Numbered from the stretch's first letter, positions 1 through 7,111 are shown. The stretch: DNA of 10,027 nt from Alphaproteobacteria bacterium (GCA_947373775.1 CANBZE010000041.1:1-10027); one strand, 5' to 3'. Numbers and translations: made by a program. The notes: generated by a model not told the origin, from the letters alone.

Positions 1-944
1 CTGTCGGCCGGCGGCGGGGCGATGGTGACGCGGATCTCGATGTCCTCGCCGCGATGGGGGGAGACCACATCGTCCAGGAAAGGACCCAAGGGAAGACGGG
101 CGGTGGCGCCCAGCATGGCTTCTTCGGGATTGGCCAGGCGCGCGATGATAGTGCGGCAGCGCTCGGCCTGCTCGCGCAGCAGCTTGACGTCTTCCACGTC
201 TGTCGAGCCGGGCGGCAATGAACGCTCCAGTTCCCGCGCCACCACCGCGATGGTGCCGAGCGGCGTGCCCAGTTCATGCGCCGCCGCCGTGGCCAGCGCG
301 CCCAGCGCGGCCAGGCGATGTTCGCGCGACAAGGCAAGTTGCGTGGCGGCCAGGCCCGCCGACATGCGCGAGGACTCCGAGGCGATGCGCCAGGCATAGA
401 CGGAGGTAAAGCCGATGCCGATCACCAGCGCCGTCCAGATGCCCGCCTGGTAAAGCTGGGGCAGCAGCAGCGCCTCGCCTTCCGGCCAGGGCAGCGGCTT
501 GTGCACCACCGCGATCAGCGACACCGAGGCGAAGGCGATGAAGGCCAGGATTAGGACATTGCCCAAATTCAGGGTGGCAGCCGCGATCACCACCGGGGCC
601 ACGAACATCAGGGCGAAGGGATTGGCGATGCCGCCGGTCAGATACAGCAGCGCCGCCAGCTGCAGCACGTCGAACGCCAGATAGAAGGTGGCTTCGCGGT
701 TGGTCAGGCGATGCGCCGGGGCATAGCGCAGTGCCAGCGCGATATTCAGCGCGGCGCTGACCGCGATGGCGATGGCGCAATACAGAATGGGCAGGCTGTA
801 GCCCAGCGCGAAATAGACCAGGAACAGGGCGGCCGACTGGCCGGCAATGGCCAGCCAGCGCAGGTTCGACAGGGTGCGCAGCCGCACCCGCCCGCCGGCG
901 CCAACGCTCTGGACAAATACCCGTGCCGAGTCCTTGCGCGCCAA
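1..944 (-). CDS. regB: RegB/PrrB/ActS-type redox sensor histidine kinase (3' end cut by the window edge)
   Basis: Membrane sensor kinase of the RegB/RegA two-component system, which controls respiration and other redox-dependent genes; the family is known to phosphorylate RegA. Reading left from 944, the protein starts with VRLRTL and LRWLAIAGQ, then about six hydrophobic segments, with GGIANPF (615-635) between segments 3 and 4. This fits the family's quinone-binding GGxxNPF loop. The H box HELGTPLGTI has its phospho-His at 276-278, and a Cys lies exactly 40 residues later (REQAERCR). In Rhodobacter capsulatus RegB His225 and redox-active Cys265 are also 40 apart. The ATPase domain lies beyond the left edge. 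I chose TTG at 944 because a GGGAAG-like ribosome site precedes it and it puts the His at residue 223. An ATG at 989 adds 15 residues but has no ribosome site, and it overlaps the senC start codon. The family assignment is strong; the start is uncertain. Confidence 0.9.
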   Translation of the reverse strand, partial: MARKDSARVFVQSVGAGGRVRLRTLSNLRWLAIAGQSAALFLVYFALGYSLPILYCAIAIAVSAALNIALALRYAPAHRLTNREATFYLAFDVLQLAALLYLTGGIANPFALMFVAPVVIAAATLNLGNVLILAFIAFASVSLIAVVHKPLPWPEGEALLLPQLYQAGIWTALVIGIGFTSVYAWRIASESSRMSAGLAATQLALSREHRLAALGALATAAAHELGTPLGTIAVVARELERSLPPGSTDVEDVKLLREQAERCRTIIARLANPEEAMLGATARLPLGPFLDDVVSPHRGEDIEIRVTIAPPPAD

Positions 945-987
945 ATCCCACTTCCCACTTGATCGCAACGGGATTAGAGCATTGCCC
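945..987. promoter_or_regulatory. Short divergent regB/senC control region
   Basis: These 43 bases separate the preferred regB start (TTG, minus strand) from the senC ATG. They must hold, or lie inside, the promoters of both genes. A TTGATC hexamer begins near 959 on the plus strand, but no convincing -10 box follows at normal spacing, and I recognise no RegA site. If regB instead starts at ATG 989, this stretch is coding and the promoters lie within the opposite genes. This is inferred from gene layout only. Confidence 0.35.
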
Positions 988-1587
988 ATGTTGCGCAACA
1001 AGCAAGCCCTGCTCCCCTATCTGCTGCTGGTCGCGGTGCTGGCCGGCGGCCTGTTGTGGCATGAAAGCGAGAATGTGCCGGGACTGGGCAGAAGCGTCGT
1101 CACCGGCCAGGCTGATGTCGGCGGGCCGTTCAAGCTGATCGACCAGACCGGCAAGACCGTGACCGATGCCGATTACCGCGGCCGCTACATGCTGATCTAT
1201 TTCGGCTACAGCTTCTGTCCCGATGTCTGCCCCACCACCTTGGCGGTGATGGCCCAGGCGCTGGACAAGCTGGGCGGCGACGCACGGCGCGTGACGCCGA
1301 TCTTCATCACCATCGATCCGGAGCGCGATAGCCCTGCGGTGCTGGCCGAGTACATGAAAGCCTTCGGCCCCAGCTTTGTCGGCCTGACCGGCAGCGTCCA
1401 AGCCATCAAGGATGCGGAGAAGAAGTACCGCGTCTATGCCGTGAAGAAGCCGCTGGAAAAGGGCGCCTATGGCATGGACCATTCATCGGTGCTGTACCTG
1501 ATGGGCCCGAACGGCAAGCTGATCAGCTTCTCTGATGAAGCGATCTCGCCGGATCAGTTGACGAAAGAGCTGCGGCAGAAAATCTGA
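988..1587 (+). CDS. senC: SCO1/SenC/PrrC family copper chaperone for cytochrome oxidase assembly
   Basis: A 199-residue, membrane-anchored periplasmic thioredoxin-fold protein. The family delivers copper to the CuA/CuB sites of cytochrome c oxidases and in Rhodobacter also influences RegB signalling. One hydrophobic segment at residues 8-24 anchors the N-terminus. The copper site is complete: CxxxC at Cys77 and Cys81 (SFCPDVCPTTL) and the distal His165 in MDHSSVLYLMGPNG. FITIDPERD (about 106-114) is another family block. Length matches the family. ATG 988 is the only in-frame Met ahead of the anchor; its ribosome site is weak. The gene is divergent from regB, as in Rhodobacter, but regA does not follow: folD comes next, converging on it. 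The family call is firm; the role in oxidase assembly is inferred from the family. Confidence 0.93.
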   Translation: MLRNKQALLPYLLLVAVLAGGLLWHESENVPGLGRSVVTGQADVGGPFKLIDQTGKTVTDADYRGRYMLIYFGYSFCPDVCPTTLAVMAQALDKLGGDARRVTPIFITIDPERDSPAVLAEYMKAFGPSFVGLTGSVQAIKDAEKKYRVYAVKKPLEKGAYGMDHSSVLYLMGPNGKLISFSDEAISPDQLTKELRQKI

Positions 1588-1589
1588 CT

Positions 1590-1702
1590 CCACCTGTCAT
1601 GGCCCGCAAATGCGGGCCACCCAGATGACGCCAGCGCTATTGTTTCAGAAGCATCTCAACTTCAACTGGGTGGCCCACACTCCGGTGGGCCATGACAGTG
1701 GG
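1590..1702. repeat. Nested inverted repeat (REP/BIME-like) between convergent senC and folD
   Basis: Two related arms, about 1590-1626 and 1666-1702, are inverted copies of each other around a loop of about 40 bases. Each arm is itself a hairpin: GGCCCGCA/TGCGGGCC at 1601-1618, and GGCCCAC/GTGGGCC at 1672-1691. Both arms share TGTCATGGCCC at the outer end and GGGCCACCCAG at the inner end. Alphaproteobacterial genomes carry many intergenic palindromes of this general style (TGTCATGGCC...GGCCA.CCA). It fills the gap between the 3' ends of two convergent genes, so it could stop or stabilise transcripts from both sides, but there is no clear T tract. The structure is visible in the sequence; the function is inferred. 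Confidence 0.8.
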
Positions 1703-1703
1703 A

Positions 1704-2591
1704 CTAAAGCGCCGTAGGCAACGGCAACCCGTTCTGCGAGCAGGCGGCAATCAGCGTGTTGTGCATCAGGCAGACGATGGTCATGGCGCCAACGCCGCCG
1801 GGGACAGGCGTGATCGCGCCCGCGACTTCCTTCGCCGCTTCGTAATCCACATCACCGACCAGCTTGTACTTGCCGTCGCCCGCATCGACGCGGTTGATGC
1901 CGACATCAATCACCACCGCGCCGGGCTTGACCCAATCGGCTTTGACAAATTCGGGCTTGCCGATGGCGGCGACCAGGATATCGGCGCGGCGCGCCAGGCC
2001 CGGCAGATCCTTCGAGCGCGAATGCGCCATGGTGACGGTGGCGTTGGCGGCCAGCAGCAATTGCGCCGCCGGTTTGCCGAACAACAGCGAGCGGCCGATT
2101 ACCAGCGCCTCTTTACCCGAGATGTCGCCCATATATTCCTTCAGCAGCAGCATCACGCCCGACGGCGTGCAGCTGACCAGATGGGCGCGGCCCGACAACA
2201 ACAGGCCCGCATTTTTGGGCGTCAGCGCATCGACATCCTTGGCCGGGTCCAGCGCGTCCAGCACCGCATTCTCGTCCAGGTGCTTGGGCAAGGGCAGCTG
2301 CACCAGGATGCCATGCACGGATTTGTCGGCGGACAACGCCTTCACATGCGACAGCAATTCATCCTGCGAAACATCGGCGGGAAGTTCGACATGCACCGAC
2401 TTGAAGCCGATGGCCTCGGCGGTCTTGCGCTTGTTCTTGACGTAAACTTCCGACGCCGGATCGCTGCCCACCAGCACGGTGGCAAGGCCCGGCTGCAATC
2501 CGTGTTTGGCTTTCAGCTCGGCGGCATAGGCGGCGATCTTTTCGCGCAGCTTCGCGGCACTGGCCTTGCCGTCAATGACCGTGCCTGTCAT
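1704..2591 (-). CDS. folD: Bifunctional methylenetetrahydrofolate dehydrogenase / methenyltetrahydrofolate cyclohydrolase
   Basis: Cytoplasmic one-carbon enzyme that interconverts 5,10-methylene-THF, 5,10-methenyl-THF and 10-formyl-THF with NADP(H), feeding purine and formyl-methionine synthesis. The 295 residues match the family length. Catalytic residues fall at the same numbers as in E. coli FolD: Lys54 in YVKNK, Gln98 in VHGILVQLPLP and Asp121 in KDVDA. The Rossmann nucleotide loop is VIGRSLLFGKP (164-174), and the C-terminal signature PGGVGAMT is at 264-271. Two small departures from the common motifs are KDVDAL instead of KDVDGF and VGAMT instead of VGPMT. It follows yggT with a 3-base gap, so the two are probably one transcript. 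No strong ribosome site precedes ATG 2591, which fits translation coupled to yggT. Confidence 0.97.
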   Translation of the reverse strand: MTGTVIDGKASAAKLREKIAAYAAELKAKHGLQPGLATVLVGSDPASEVYVKNKRKTAEAIGFKSVHVELPADVSQDELLSHVKALSADKSVHGILVQLPLPKHLDENAVLDALDPAKDVDALTPKNAGLLLSGRAHLVSCTPSGVMLLLKEYMGDISGKEALVIGRSLLFGKPAAQLLLAANATVTMAHSRSKDLPGLARRADILVAAIGKPEFVKADWVKPGAVVIDVGINRVDAGDGKYKLVGDVDYEAAKEVAGAITPVPGGVGAMTIVCLMHNTLIAACSQNGLPLPTAL

Positions 2592-2594
2592 CGC

Positions 2595-2888
2595 CTAAAG
2601 CCCGTAGCGAAACGACGCCCAGCTGATCGTGTACTGCAGGAACCAGATGATCACGAAGACGATGATGGGCGACAGGTCGAGCCCGCCGATCGCCGGAACC
2701 ACCTTGCGGATGGGACGGAACACCGGCTCGGTCAGGGCGATCAGGATGCGCAGCAAGGTGCGCACGAACTGGTTGTGCTGGTTGATGACATTGAAGGCGG
2801 TCAGCCAGGATACGATCACCGCAGCGATCACGATCCACTTGTAGATTTCCAGGACTTCGATGAGCAGGGCGGCGATGGGGTTCAGCAT
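2595..2888 (-). CDS. YggT family integral membrane protein
   Basis: A 97-residue inner-membrane protein of the YggT family (also called CcmB-like YlmG in Gram-positives and plastids, where it is linked to cell division or membrane organisation; the biochemical role is unknown). Two hydrophobic segments are visible, about residues 5-28 and 74-90, separated by the family block LTEPVFRPIRKVVPAIGGLDLSPII (about 52-76). A good ribosome site, AAGGTG, sits five bases ahead of ATG 2888. It is the upstream partner of folD on the minus strand. Alphaproteobacteria often have yggT, a small DUF167 gene and folD in a row; the DUF167 gene is absent here. Confidence 0.92.
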   Translation of the reverse strand: MLNPIAALLIEVLEIYKWIVIAAVIVSWLTAFNVINQHNQFVRTLLRILIALTEPVFRPIRKVVPAIGGLDLSPIIVFVIIWFLQYTISWASFRYGL

Positions 2889-2943
2889 GTCTCACCTTGT
2901 AATGGGGGGAACCGCGCCGGAAAAGCCCGAAAATCAGGGCCGC

Positions 2944-2972
2944 TTGACAGGGGAAAGGCCTGATCCCTACAA
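2944..2972 (+). promoter_or_regulatory. Sigma-70-type promoter of tRNA-Ala
   Basis: TTGACA at 2944-2949 and CTACAA at 2967-2972 are separated by 17 bases. The -35 is a perfect housekeeping box and the -10 fits the alphaproteobacterial form. Transcription would start near 2979, about 26 bases before the mature tRNA, a normal leader for RNase P processing. No other gene on this strand could use it. Confidence 0.75.
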
Positions 2973-3004
2973 ACCCGCCTCCCCGGCGGTGCCGGGACCG
3001 GTTC

Positions 3005-3080
3005 GGGGCTGTAGCTCAGTTGGGAGAGCGCCTCGTTCGCAATGAGGAGGCCAGCGGTTCGATTCCGCTCAGCTCCACCA
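3005..3080 (+). tRNA. tRNA-Ala, anticodon CGC
   Basis: A complete 76-base cloverleaf. The acceptor GGGGCTG (3005-3011) pairs with CAGCTCC, with one G-T wobble. The D arm is GCTC/GAGC. The anticodon stem CCTCG/TGAGG holds the loop TTCGCAA with anticodon CGC, which reads GCG alanine codons. The T arm is AGCGG/CCGCT around TTCGATT. The 3' CCA is encoded. It stands alone behind its own promoter and converges on the beta-propeller gene at 3114. Confidence 0.96.
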
Positions 3081-3095
3081 TTCCTTCCGGAATGG
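3078..3095 (+). terminator. Hairpin overlapping the tRNA 3' CCA
   Basis: CCATTCC and GGAATGG form a perfect 7-bp stem around TTCC, starting in the CCA end of the tRNA. No T run follows, so it is not a standard intrinsic terminator. It lies between the tRNA and the 3' end of the convergent gene at 3114, and could slow polymerase or mark a processing site. Function is a guess. Confidence 0.3.
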
Positions 3096-3113
3096 GCGTT
3101 CCGAACCGAAATC

Positions 3114-4376
3114 TCACTTTCCAGTATAATTGACCCGCCACACCACATTCGCCACGTCATCGGCGATCAGCAGGCTGCCGTCCTTGGCCACCGCCAGGCC
3201 CACCGGGCGGCCCCAGACCTTGGCCGGTTCCCCGCTATTTCCCATGCCGTTCCAGAAGCCGGTGGCGAAATTCTCATAGCCGTTCACCGGCTTGCCGTTC
3301 GCAAAATGCACCCGCACCACCTTGTAGCCGGTGGGATTGCCCGCATTCCACGAGCCGTGCAGCGAGACAAAGGCATCGCCCTTGTAGTCGGCGGGGAAAT
3401 TGGACCCCGTATAGAAAGCCAGACCCGTCGGCGCGCTGTGAGCGTGGAACAGCACGTCCGGCGTGATGGTGGACGCCACCTTGCCGGCCGGCGCCTTGGC
3501 GCCCCACACCGGATCGGGATTCTTGCCGATATAGGCGTAAGGGTAGCCATAGAACCCGCCCTGCTTGACGCTGGTCAGATAATCCGGCGGCAGTTCGTCG
3601 CCCAGCCCGTCGCGTTCATTGGTGACGACATACAGATCGCTGGTGCCCGGCGCGAAAGCGATGCCGACCGGATTGCGGATGCCGCCGGCAAATTCGGCCA
3701 TGCTGCCATCGGCGTTGATCTTGAAGACCTCCGCCCCCGGCTTGTAGTCCGAGATGTTGTCGCGTGAACCCAACGCCAGATAGAGCGAACCGTCCGGCGC
3801 AAAGGCGATGTCGCGGGTGATGTGCCCGTTTTTGGGCTGCAGGTCCGCCACCTTGCTGGTGACCTTTTCGGGCTTTCCGGCGCTGGTCTGGCCGTCGGTG
3901 TAAGCGAAGCGCCAGATGCCCCGGACATCGCCGACATAGAGATAGCCTGCATGGAACGCCAGGCCGTGCGGATAGACAAAACCCGCCGAGCCCGGAAGGA
4001 AGGTGAAGCGCTGGTCCGCCTTGCCGTCGCCATTGCTGTCGCGCAGCACGGTGATCTTGCCGCCCGCGCGGGCTTTGTAGTCCCCGCCCGGTTCGGCCAG
4101 GAAAATGTCGCCATTGGGCGCCACCGCCATCCAGCGGGGCGAGCTGAGGGTGTCGGCGAAGACGGAAACGGCAAAGCCCTTGGGAACCTCCGGCATGGCG
4201 GCGGCCGGGCGCGGGATGGTGGAAGGCTCGTTGCCCGCCGCCGGGGTGGCATAGGGCTTGGCCAGGGAGGTGGGCGAAATCTGGAACTTCTGGCCCGGAT
4301 GGTCGGCGGCCAGTGCCTGCCCGCCCATCATCAACCCTGCCGCCAGGGCGGCTATCTTCCAATCCTGTCCGGTCAT
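3114..4376 (-). CDS. Secreted sorbosone/glucose dehydrogenase-type (PQQ-fold) beta-propeller protein
   Basis: A 420-residue exported protein of the sugar/sorbosone dehydrogenase family, six-bladed beta-propellers related to PQQ-dependent soluble glucose dehydrogenase and E. coli YliI; these oxidise aldoses or similar sugars in the periplasm. A signal peptide covers residues 1-23 (cut after QALA). Blade signatures recur: GLAFHAGYLYVGD, IAFAPDGSLYLALGSRDN, GIAFAPGTSDLYVVTNERDG and GLAVAKDGSLLIADD. His185 (NGHITRD) and Arg234 (GGIRNPVG) match the positions of the catalytic His and the PQQ-contacting Arg. DSNGDGKAD (113-121) looks like a calcium-binding loop. The ribosome site AGGAGG lies just before ATG 4376. 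No PQQ synthesis genes are in view, so cofactor and substrate are inferred from the family only. It is divergent from the FliL-like gene across about 50-70 bases. Confidence 0.88.
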   Translation of the reverse strand: MTGQDWKIAALAAGLMMGGQALAADHPGQKFQISPTSLAKPYATPAAGNEPSTIPRPAAAMPEVPKGFAVSVFADTLSSPRWMAVAPNGDIFLAEPGGDYKARAGGKITVLRDSNGDGKADQRFTFLPGSAGFVYPHGLAFHAGYLYVGDVRGIWRFAYTDGQTSAGKPEKVTSKVADLQPKNGHITRDIAFAPDGSLYLALGSRDNISDYKPGAEVFKINADGSMAEFAGGIRNPVGIAFAPGTSDLYVVTNERDGLGDELPPDYLTSVKQGGFYGYPYAYIGKNPDPVWGAKAPAGKVASTITPDVLFHAHSAPTGLAFYTGSNFPADYKGDAFVSLHGSWNAGNPTGYKVVRVHFANGKPVNGYENFATGFWNGMGNSGEPAKVWGRPVGLAVAKDGSLLIADDVANVVWRVNYTGK

Positions 4377-4445
4377 TTGCTCCTCCTGTTAAAATTCGAT
4401 TTACCAATCCGGCGCTTACTGGCGCACATGATTTGGCTGTCGAAA

Positions 4446-4880
4446 ATGCGCTTTGCTCCCGCCGTCTTGGCTCTAGGCGCCCTGGTCTGGGCTGGCCTGC
4501 CAGCGTCCGCCGAGGATGCCCCCAAAGCCCAAAAAGCGCCAGAGCACAAAACCACCCAGTCCAAGAGCTACATCATGGTGGACCCGATCTACGCCACCAT
4601 CGTGGCCGACAACCGCCCCGCCGGGATGCTGATGGTGGGTGTGGGCCTGGATATTCCCGACGACGCCCTGCACGAGGAAGTCAGCCGCTCCATGCCGGTG
4701 CTGCGCGACGCCTATATCCGCAACCTGATGACCTTCACCGCCAATGTGGTGCGCACCGATGCCCAGCCCGATGTGGGCGTGATCGCTGACCGGCTGCAGG
4801 CGGTGACCGACCGCGCCCTGAAGAAAAAGGGCGCCAAGGTCCTGCTGGCCCAGATCGCGATCCGGGTGACAACCAAGTAG
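4446..4880 (+). CDS. Small secreted FliL-like protein
   Basis: The 144-residue product has a clean signal peptide (residues 1-22, cut after ASA) followed by a Lys/Pro-rich linker. From about residue 45 it resembles FliL: VDPIY, a hydrophobic strand (MLMVGVGLDI), an acidic helix, then PVLRDAYI (84-91), like the PxlRDxiI block of FliL, and the ending AQIAIRV. FliL proper is a membrane protein at the flagellar basal body; similar domains occur elsewhere as stator or membrane helpers. No flagellar genes are in the window. ATG 4428 would add MIWLSK; I prefer 4446 because it gives a standard signal peptide, though neither start has a good ribosome site. It ends 35 bases before the cyclase gene and is probably co-transcribed with it. 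The FliL relationship is by motif and order, not certain. Confidence 0.7.
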   Translation: MRFAPAVLALGALVWAGLPASAEDAPKAQKAPEHKTTQSKSYIMVDPIYATIVADNRPAGMLMVGVGLDIPDDALHEEVSRSMPVLRDAYIRNLMTFTANVVRTDAQPDVGVIADRLQAVTDRALKKKGAKVLLAQIAIRVTTK

Positions 4881-4915
4881 CCTCCCGTCGTTAACGCTCT
4901 TAGTCTCGCCCGGGC

Positions 4916-7087
4916 ATGGATTCTTCCAAACCACCGGCGACCTGGACCCGCCCGCTTTCTATCTGGCTGGCGCCCGCGCTGATCCTGGTGCTGGGCGTGG
5001 CCGTGATCCTGTTCGATGGTCTGGGGATCGAAGGCGCGGCCAGCAACCTGCTGTTCGACGCCTTCCAACGCCACGCCGCTCGCCCTTTTGTTGATGGGCG
5101 CCTGGCCGTCCGTTCGCTGGAACTGCCGTCACTGGATGAAGACACGCTGGTCAAGGTGACGCGCACCCTGGCCGCCCAGGGCGTAAAGGCGATCGTGCTG
5201 ACCGCGCCGATGGAAGGGGCCGCTTCGCCGCAAAGCATGGCGGCGCGCCTGCCGCCGGGCAGTGACGCGGCGCGCGCCGCCCTGACCAAATTGCCGGAAC
5301 CGGGACATGACCTGGCGGCGGAAATCGTCCAGGCCAGGATGATCGTGCCGGTAGTGCTGGGCACGGCCGGGCGCGCGCCCCACAGCAAGGCGCGTTTTGT
5401 CTATCGCGGCACGGCCAATCCGTTCGGCCATCTGCCGCGCTTTGGCGCAGCGGCGGGGGCGCAGAGCGTGCTGGAAAACAACGCCGCCGGATCGGCCGCG
5501 ATCAACCTGATCCCCGATCATGACGGGGTGTTGCGCCGTATCCCGCTGGTGTTCCAGCTGGGGGGTGCGCTTGTGCCCGGCATGGCGGCCGAAGTGCTGC
5601 GGGTGACCGACGGCACGCCGGACATCACCGTCACCAGCAATGAGCGCGATCCCCTCACCTTTCTCACCGGCACCGGCATCGCGGGGCTGGAAACATCGGC
5701 AGGAACGGCGCCCGCCGACGGCAGCGGGCGCATGCGGCTGCATTACGCCGCCAATGTCTCCGAACGCATGCTCAATCCCAATGCGCTGACCGCGGTGCCT
5801 ATCAAGGGCGCGGTGGTGGTGATCGGCGCCGAAGGCCAGGTGGTGAAGACGCCGCTGGGGCCGGCCAGTGTCGCCAGCGTCATCAGCGAAAGCATTGAGA
5901 ACCTTGCGGGCCTTGGCATGCTGATCCGTCCCGCCTGGGCGCGGATCCTGGAAGCGTCACTGCTGGTGGTGCTGGGCGCGGCGATGATTTTTTTGCTGCG
6001 CTTCGGACTGGGCTGGCCGGCGGCGCTGGTGATGGCGGGATCGGCGGCGGCGGGAGCGGGGTCCTGGTATCTGTATGCCGCGCACGGCGTGTTGGTCGAT
6101 GCGGCGACACCGATATTGTTCTTGGGTCTGGCTTTCGGTGCGGGCGCCGCGGTGTGGATCCAGGATATGCGGCTGGCCTATGCCGGGCTGCGCATGGCCT
6201 TTTCGGATTCCCTGCCGCGCGCCACCATCGAGAAAATTGCCCGCCGCCCCAGCCTTTTGAAGCTGGAAGGCGAAACCCGCACCATCACCTATCTGGTGTG
6301 CGGCGTGCGGGGGCTGGCCGGTGTGGCGGCGACCTATAAAGACGATGCGGTGGGCTTCACAGCGCTGATGCAAAAGGCGCTGTCGCCGCTGATCGATCAG
6401 GCGCTGGCGCATGGCGGTACCATCGACCGGCTGACCGCCGATGGCTTTGCCGCGTTCTGGAATGCGCCGCTGGACGATGCCGATCACGCGCTGCATGCCT
6501 GCGAGGCGGCCAACGGCATGGCGATCATGTCGGCGCGCGTCACCGAGGAGCTGGCGCAGCAGCACCGCGAGGGCGAGCGGCCGGCGCAGGTGGAGATCGG
6601 CGTCGGCGTGGCCACCGGCCCGGTGATCGCGGGCGGTTATGGCGGCTATGGCCGCATGGTCTACAGCGTCAATGGCGATGCGGTGAACCTGGCGCAGCGC
6701 CTGCAGGCGCTGTCGCATCAATATGGCCCGGCGCTGATCGTGGCCGATGAAACCCGAAGGCTGGCCGAGCGCGGCTTTGCTTTCCTGGAAGTGGACACCA
6801 TCGCGGCCGGCGCCAGCGATCCGCCCGTGACCTTGTACGCCATCCTGGGCAATCCGGTGGCGCGCGCCTCGCCCAAATTCCGCGCCCTGACCGTGTTCCA
6901 CGATCACATCTTCCAGGCTATCCGCAAGCAGCATTGGCAGATGGCGCGCGACCTGATCGCGCAATGCCGCCGCCTGTCGGGTGCCAGCCAGAAGATGTAC
7001 GACCTGCACCTGGCGCGCATCGCCTATTACGAAAAACACCCGCCGGGCGAGAACTGGGACGGGGCGTTTAGACCCATCCTGGAATAA
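4916..7087 (+). CDS. CHASE2-domain class III adenylate/guanylate cyclase with altered metal site
   Basis: A 723-residue membrane receptor. A transmembrane helix (about 15-36) leads to an extracytoplasmic CHASE2-like sensor (about 45-335, divergent N-terminus), then three helices (about 343-362, 366-388, 393-415) and a cytoplasmic class III cyclase domain (about 450-645). A helical tail of about 75 residues follows. In the cyclase, the block normally LFADIRGF reads YLVCGVRGL, so the first metal Asp is Gly463. The second metal Asp is kept (Asp509, RLTADGF). The base-selecting Lys is Arg505, but its Asp partner remains (Asp588 in NGDAVN). The transition-state pair Asn591 and Arg595 is kept. Full two-metal catalysis is doubtful; the domain may be weakly active, use another ligand, or be regulatory. 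CHASE2 ligands are unknown. ATG 4916 has no clear ribosome site. A convergent gap with a repeat copy follows. Confidence 0.92.
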   Translation: MDSSKPPATWTRPLSIWLAPALILVLGVAVILFDGLGIEGAASNLLFDAFQRHAARPFVDGRLAVRSLELPSLDEDTLVKVTRTLAAQGVKAIVLTAPMEGAASPQSMAARLPPGSDAARAALTKLPEPGHDLAAEIVQARMIVPVVLGTAGRAPHSKARFVYRGTANPFGHLPRFGAAAGAQSVLENNAAGSAAINLIPDHDGVLRRIPLVFQLGGALVPGMAAEVLRVTDGTPDITVTSNERDPLTFLTGTGIAGLETSAGTAPADGSGRMRLHYAANVSERMLNPNALTAVPIKGAVVVIGAEGQVVKTPLGPASVASVISESIENLAGLGMLIRPAWARILEASLLVVLGAAMIFLLRFGLGWPAALVMAGSAAAGAGSWYLYAAHGVLVDAATPILFLGLAFGAGAAVWIQDMRLAYAGLRMAFSDSLPRATIEKIARRPSLLKLEGETRTITYLVCGVRGLAGVAATYKDDAVGFTALMQKALSPLIDQALAHGGTIDRLTADGFAAFWNAPLDDADHALHACEAANGMAIMSARVTEELAQQHREGERPAQVEIGVGVATGPVIAGGYGGYGRMVYSVNGDAVNLAQRLQALSHQYGPALIVADETRRLAERGFAFLEVDTIAAGASDPPVTLYAILGNPVARASPKFRALTVFHDHIFQAIRKQHWQMARDLIAQCRRLSGASQKMYDLHLARIAYYEKHPPGENWDGAFRPILE

Positions 7088-7091
7088 TGAT

Positions 7092-7111
7092 TGTCATGGC
7101 CCGCACTCCGG
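7092..7111. repeat. Half copy of the senC-folD palindromic repeat
   Basis: TGTCATGGCCCGCA (7092-7105) is identical over 14 bases to the outer end of the repeat arm at 1595-1608. It is followed by CTCCGG, which also occurs in the loop of the second arm. The closing GGGCCACCCAG half is missing, so this is a truncated or decayed copy. It starts four bases after the cyclase stop codon, in the gap before a convergent gene. Confidence 0.6.

Noticed and set aside
274..1482. 402-codon open frame on the minus strand across regB and senC
   Set aside because: It overlaps regB in another frame and senC antisense; composition (Gly/Arg/His/Gln-rich) is typical of a GC-driven shadow frame and it has no recognisable domain.
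1692..2963. 423-codon open frame on the plus strand opposite folD and yggT
   Set aside because: Antisense to two well-supported genes, rich in Arg/Gln/His/Asp as expected of complementary-strand GC codons; no motifs.
3005..3080. Integrase attachment site at the tRNA gene
   Set aside because: No integrase and no duplicated tRNA 3' end is visible in the window.
3822..4445. N-terminal extension of the FliL-like frame
   Set aside because: The frame is open only because it runs antisense through the beta-propeller gene; the signal peptide places the true start at 4446 (or 4428).
5957..7039. 360-codon minus-strand frame inside the cyclase gene
   Set aside because: Antisense shadow of the cyclase coding sequence, with no domain or ribosome site.
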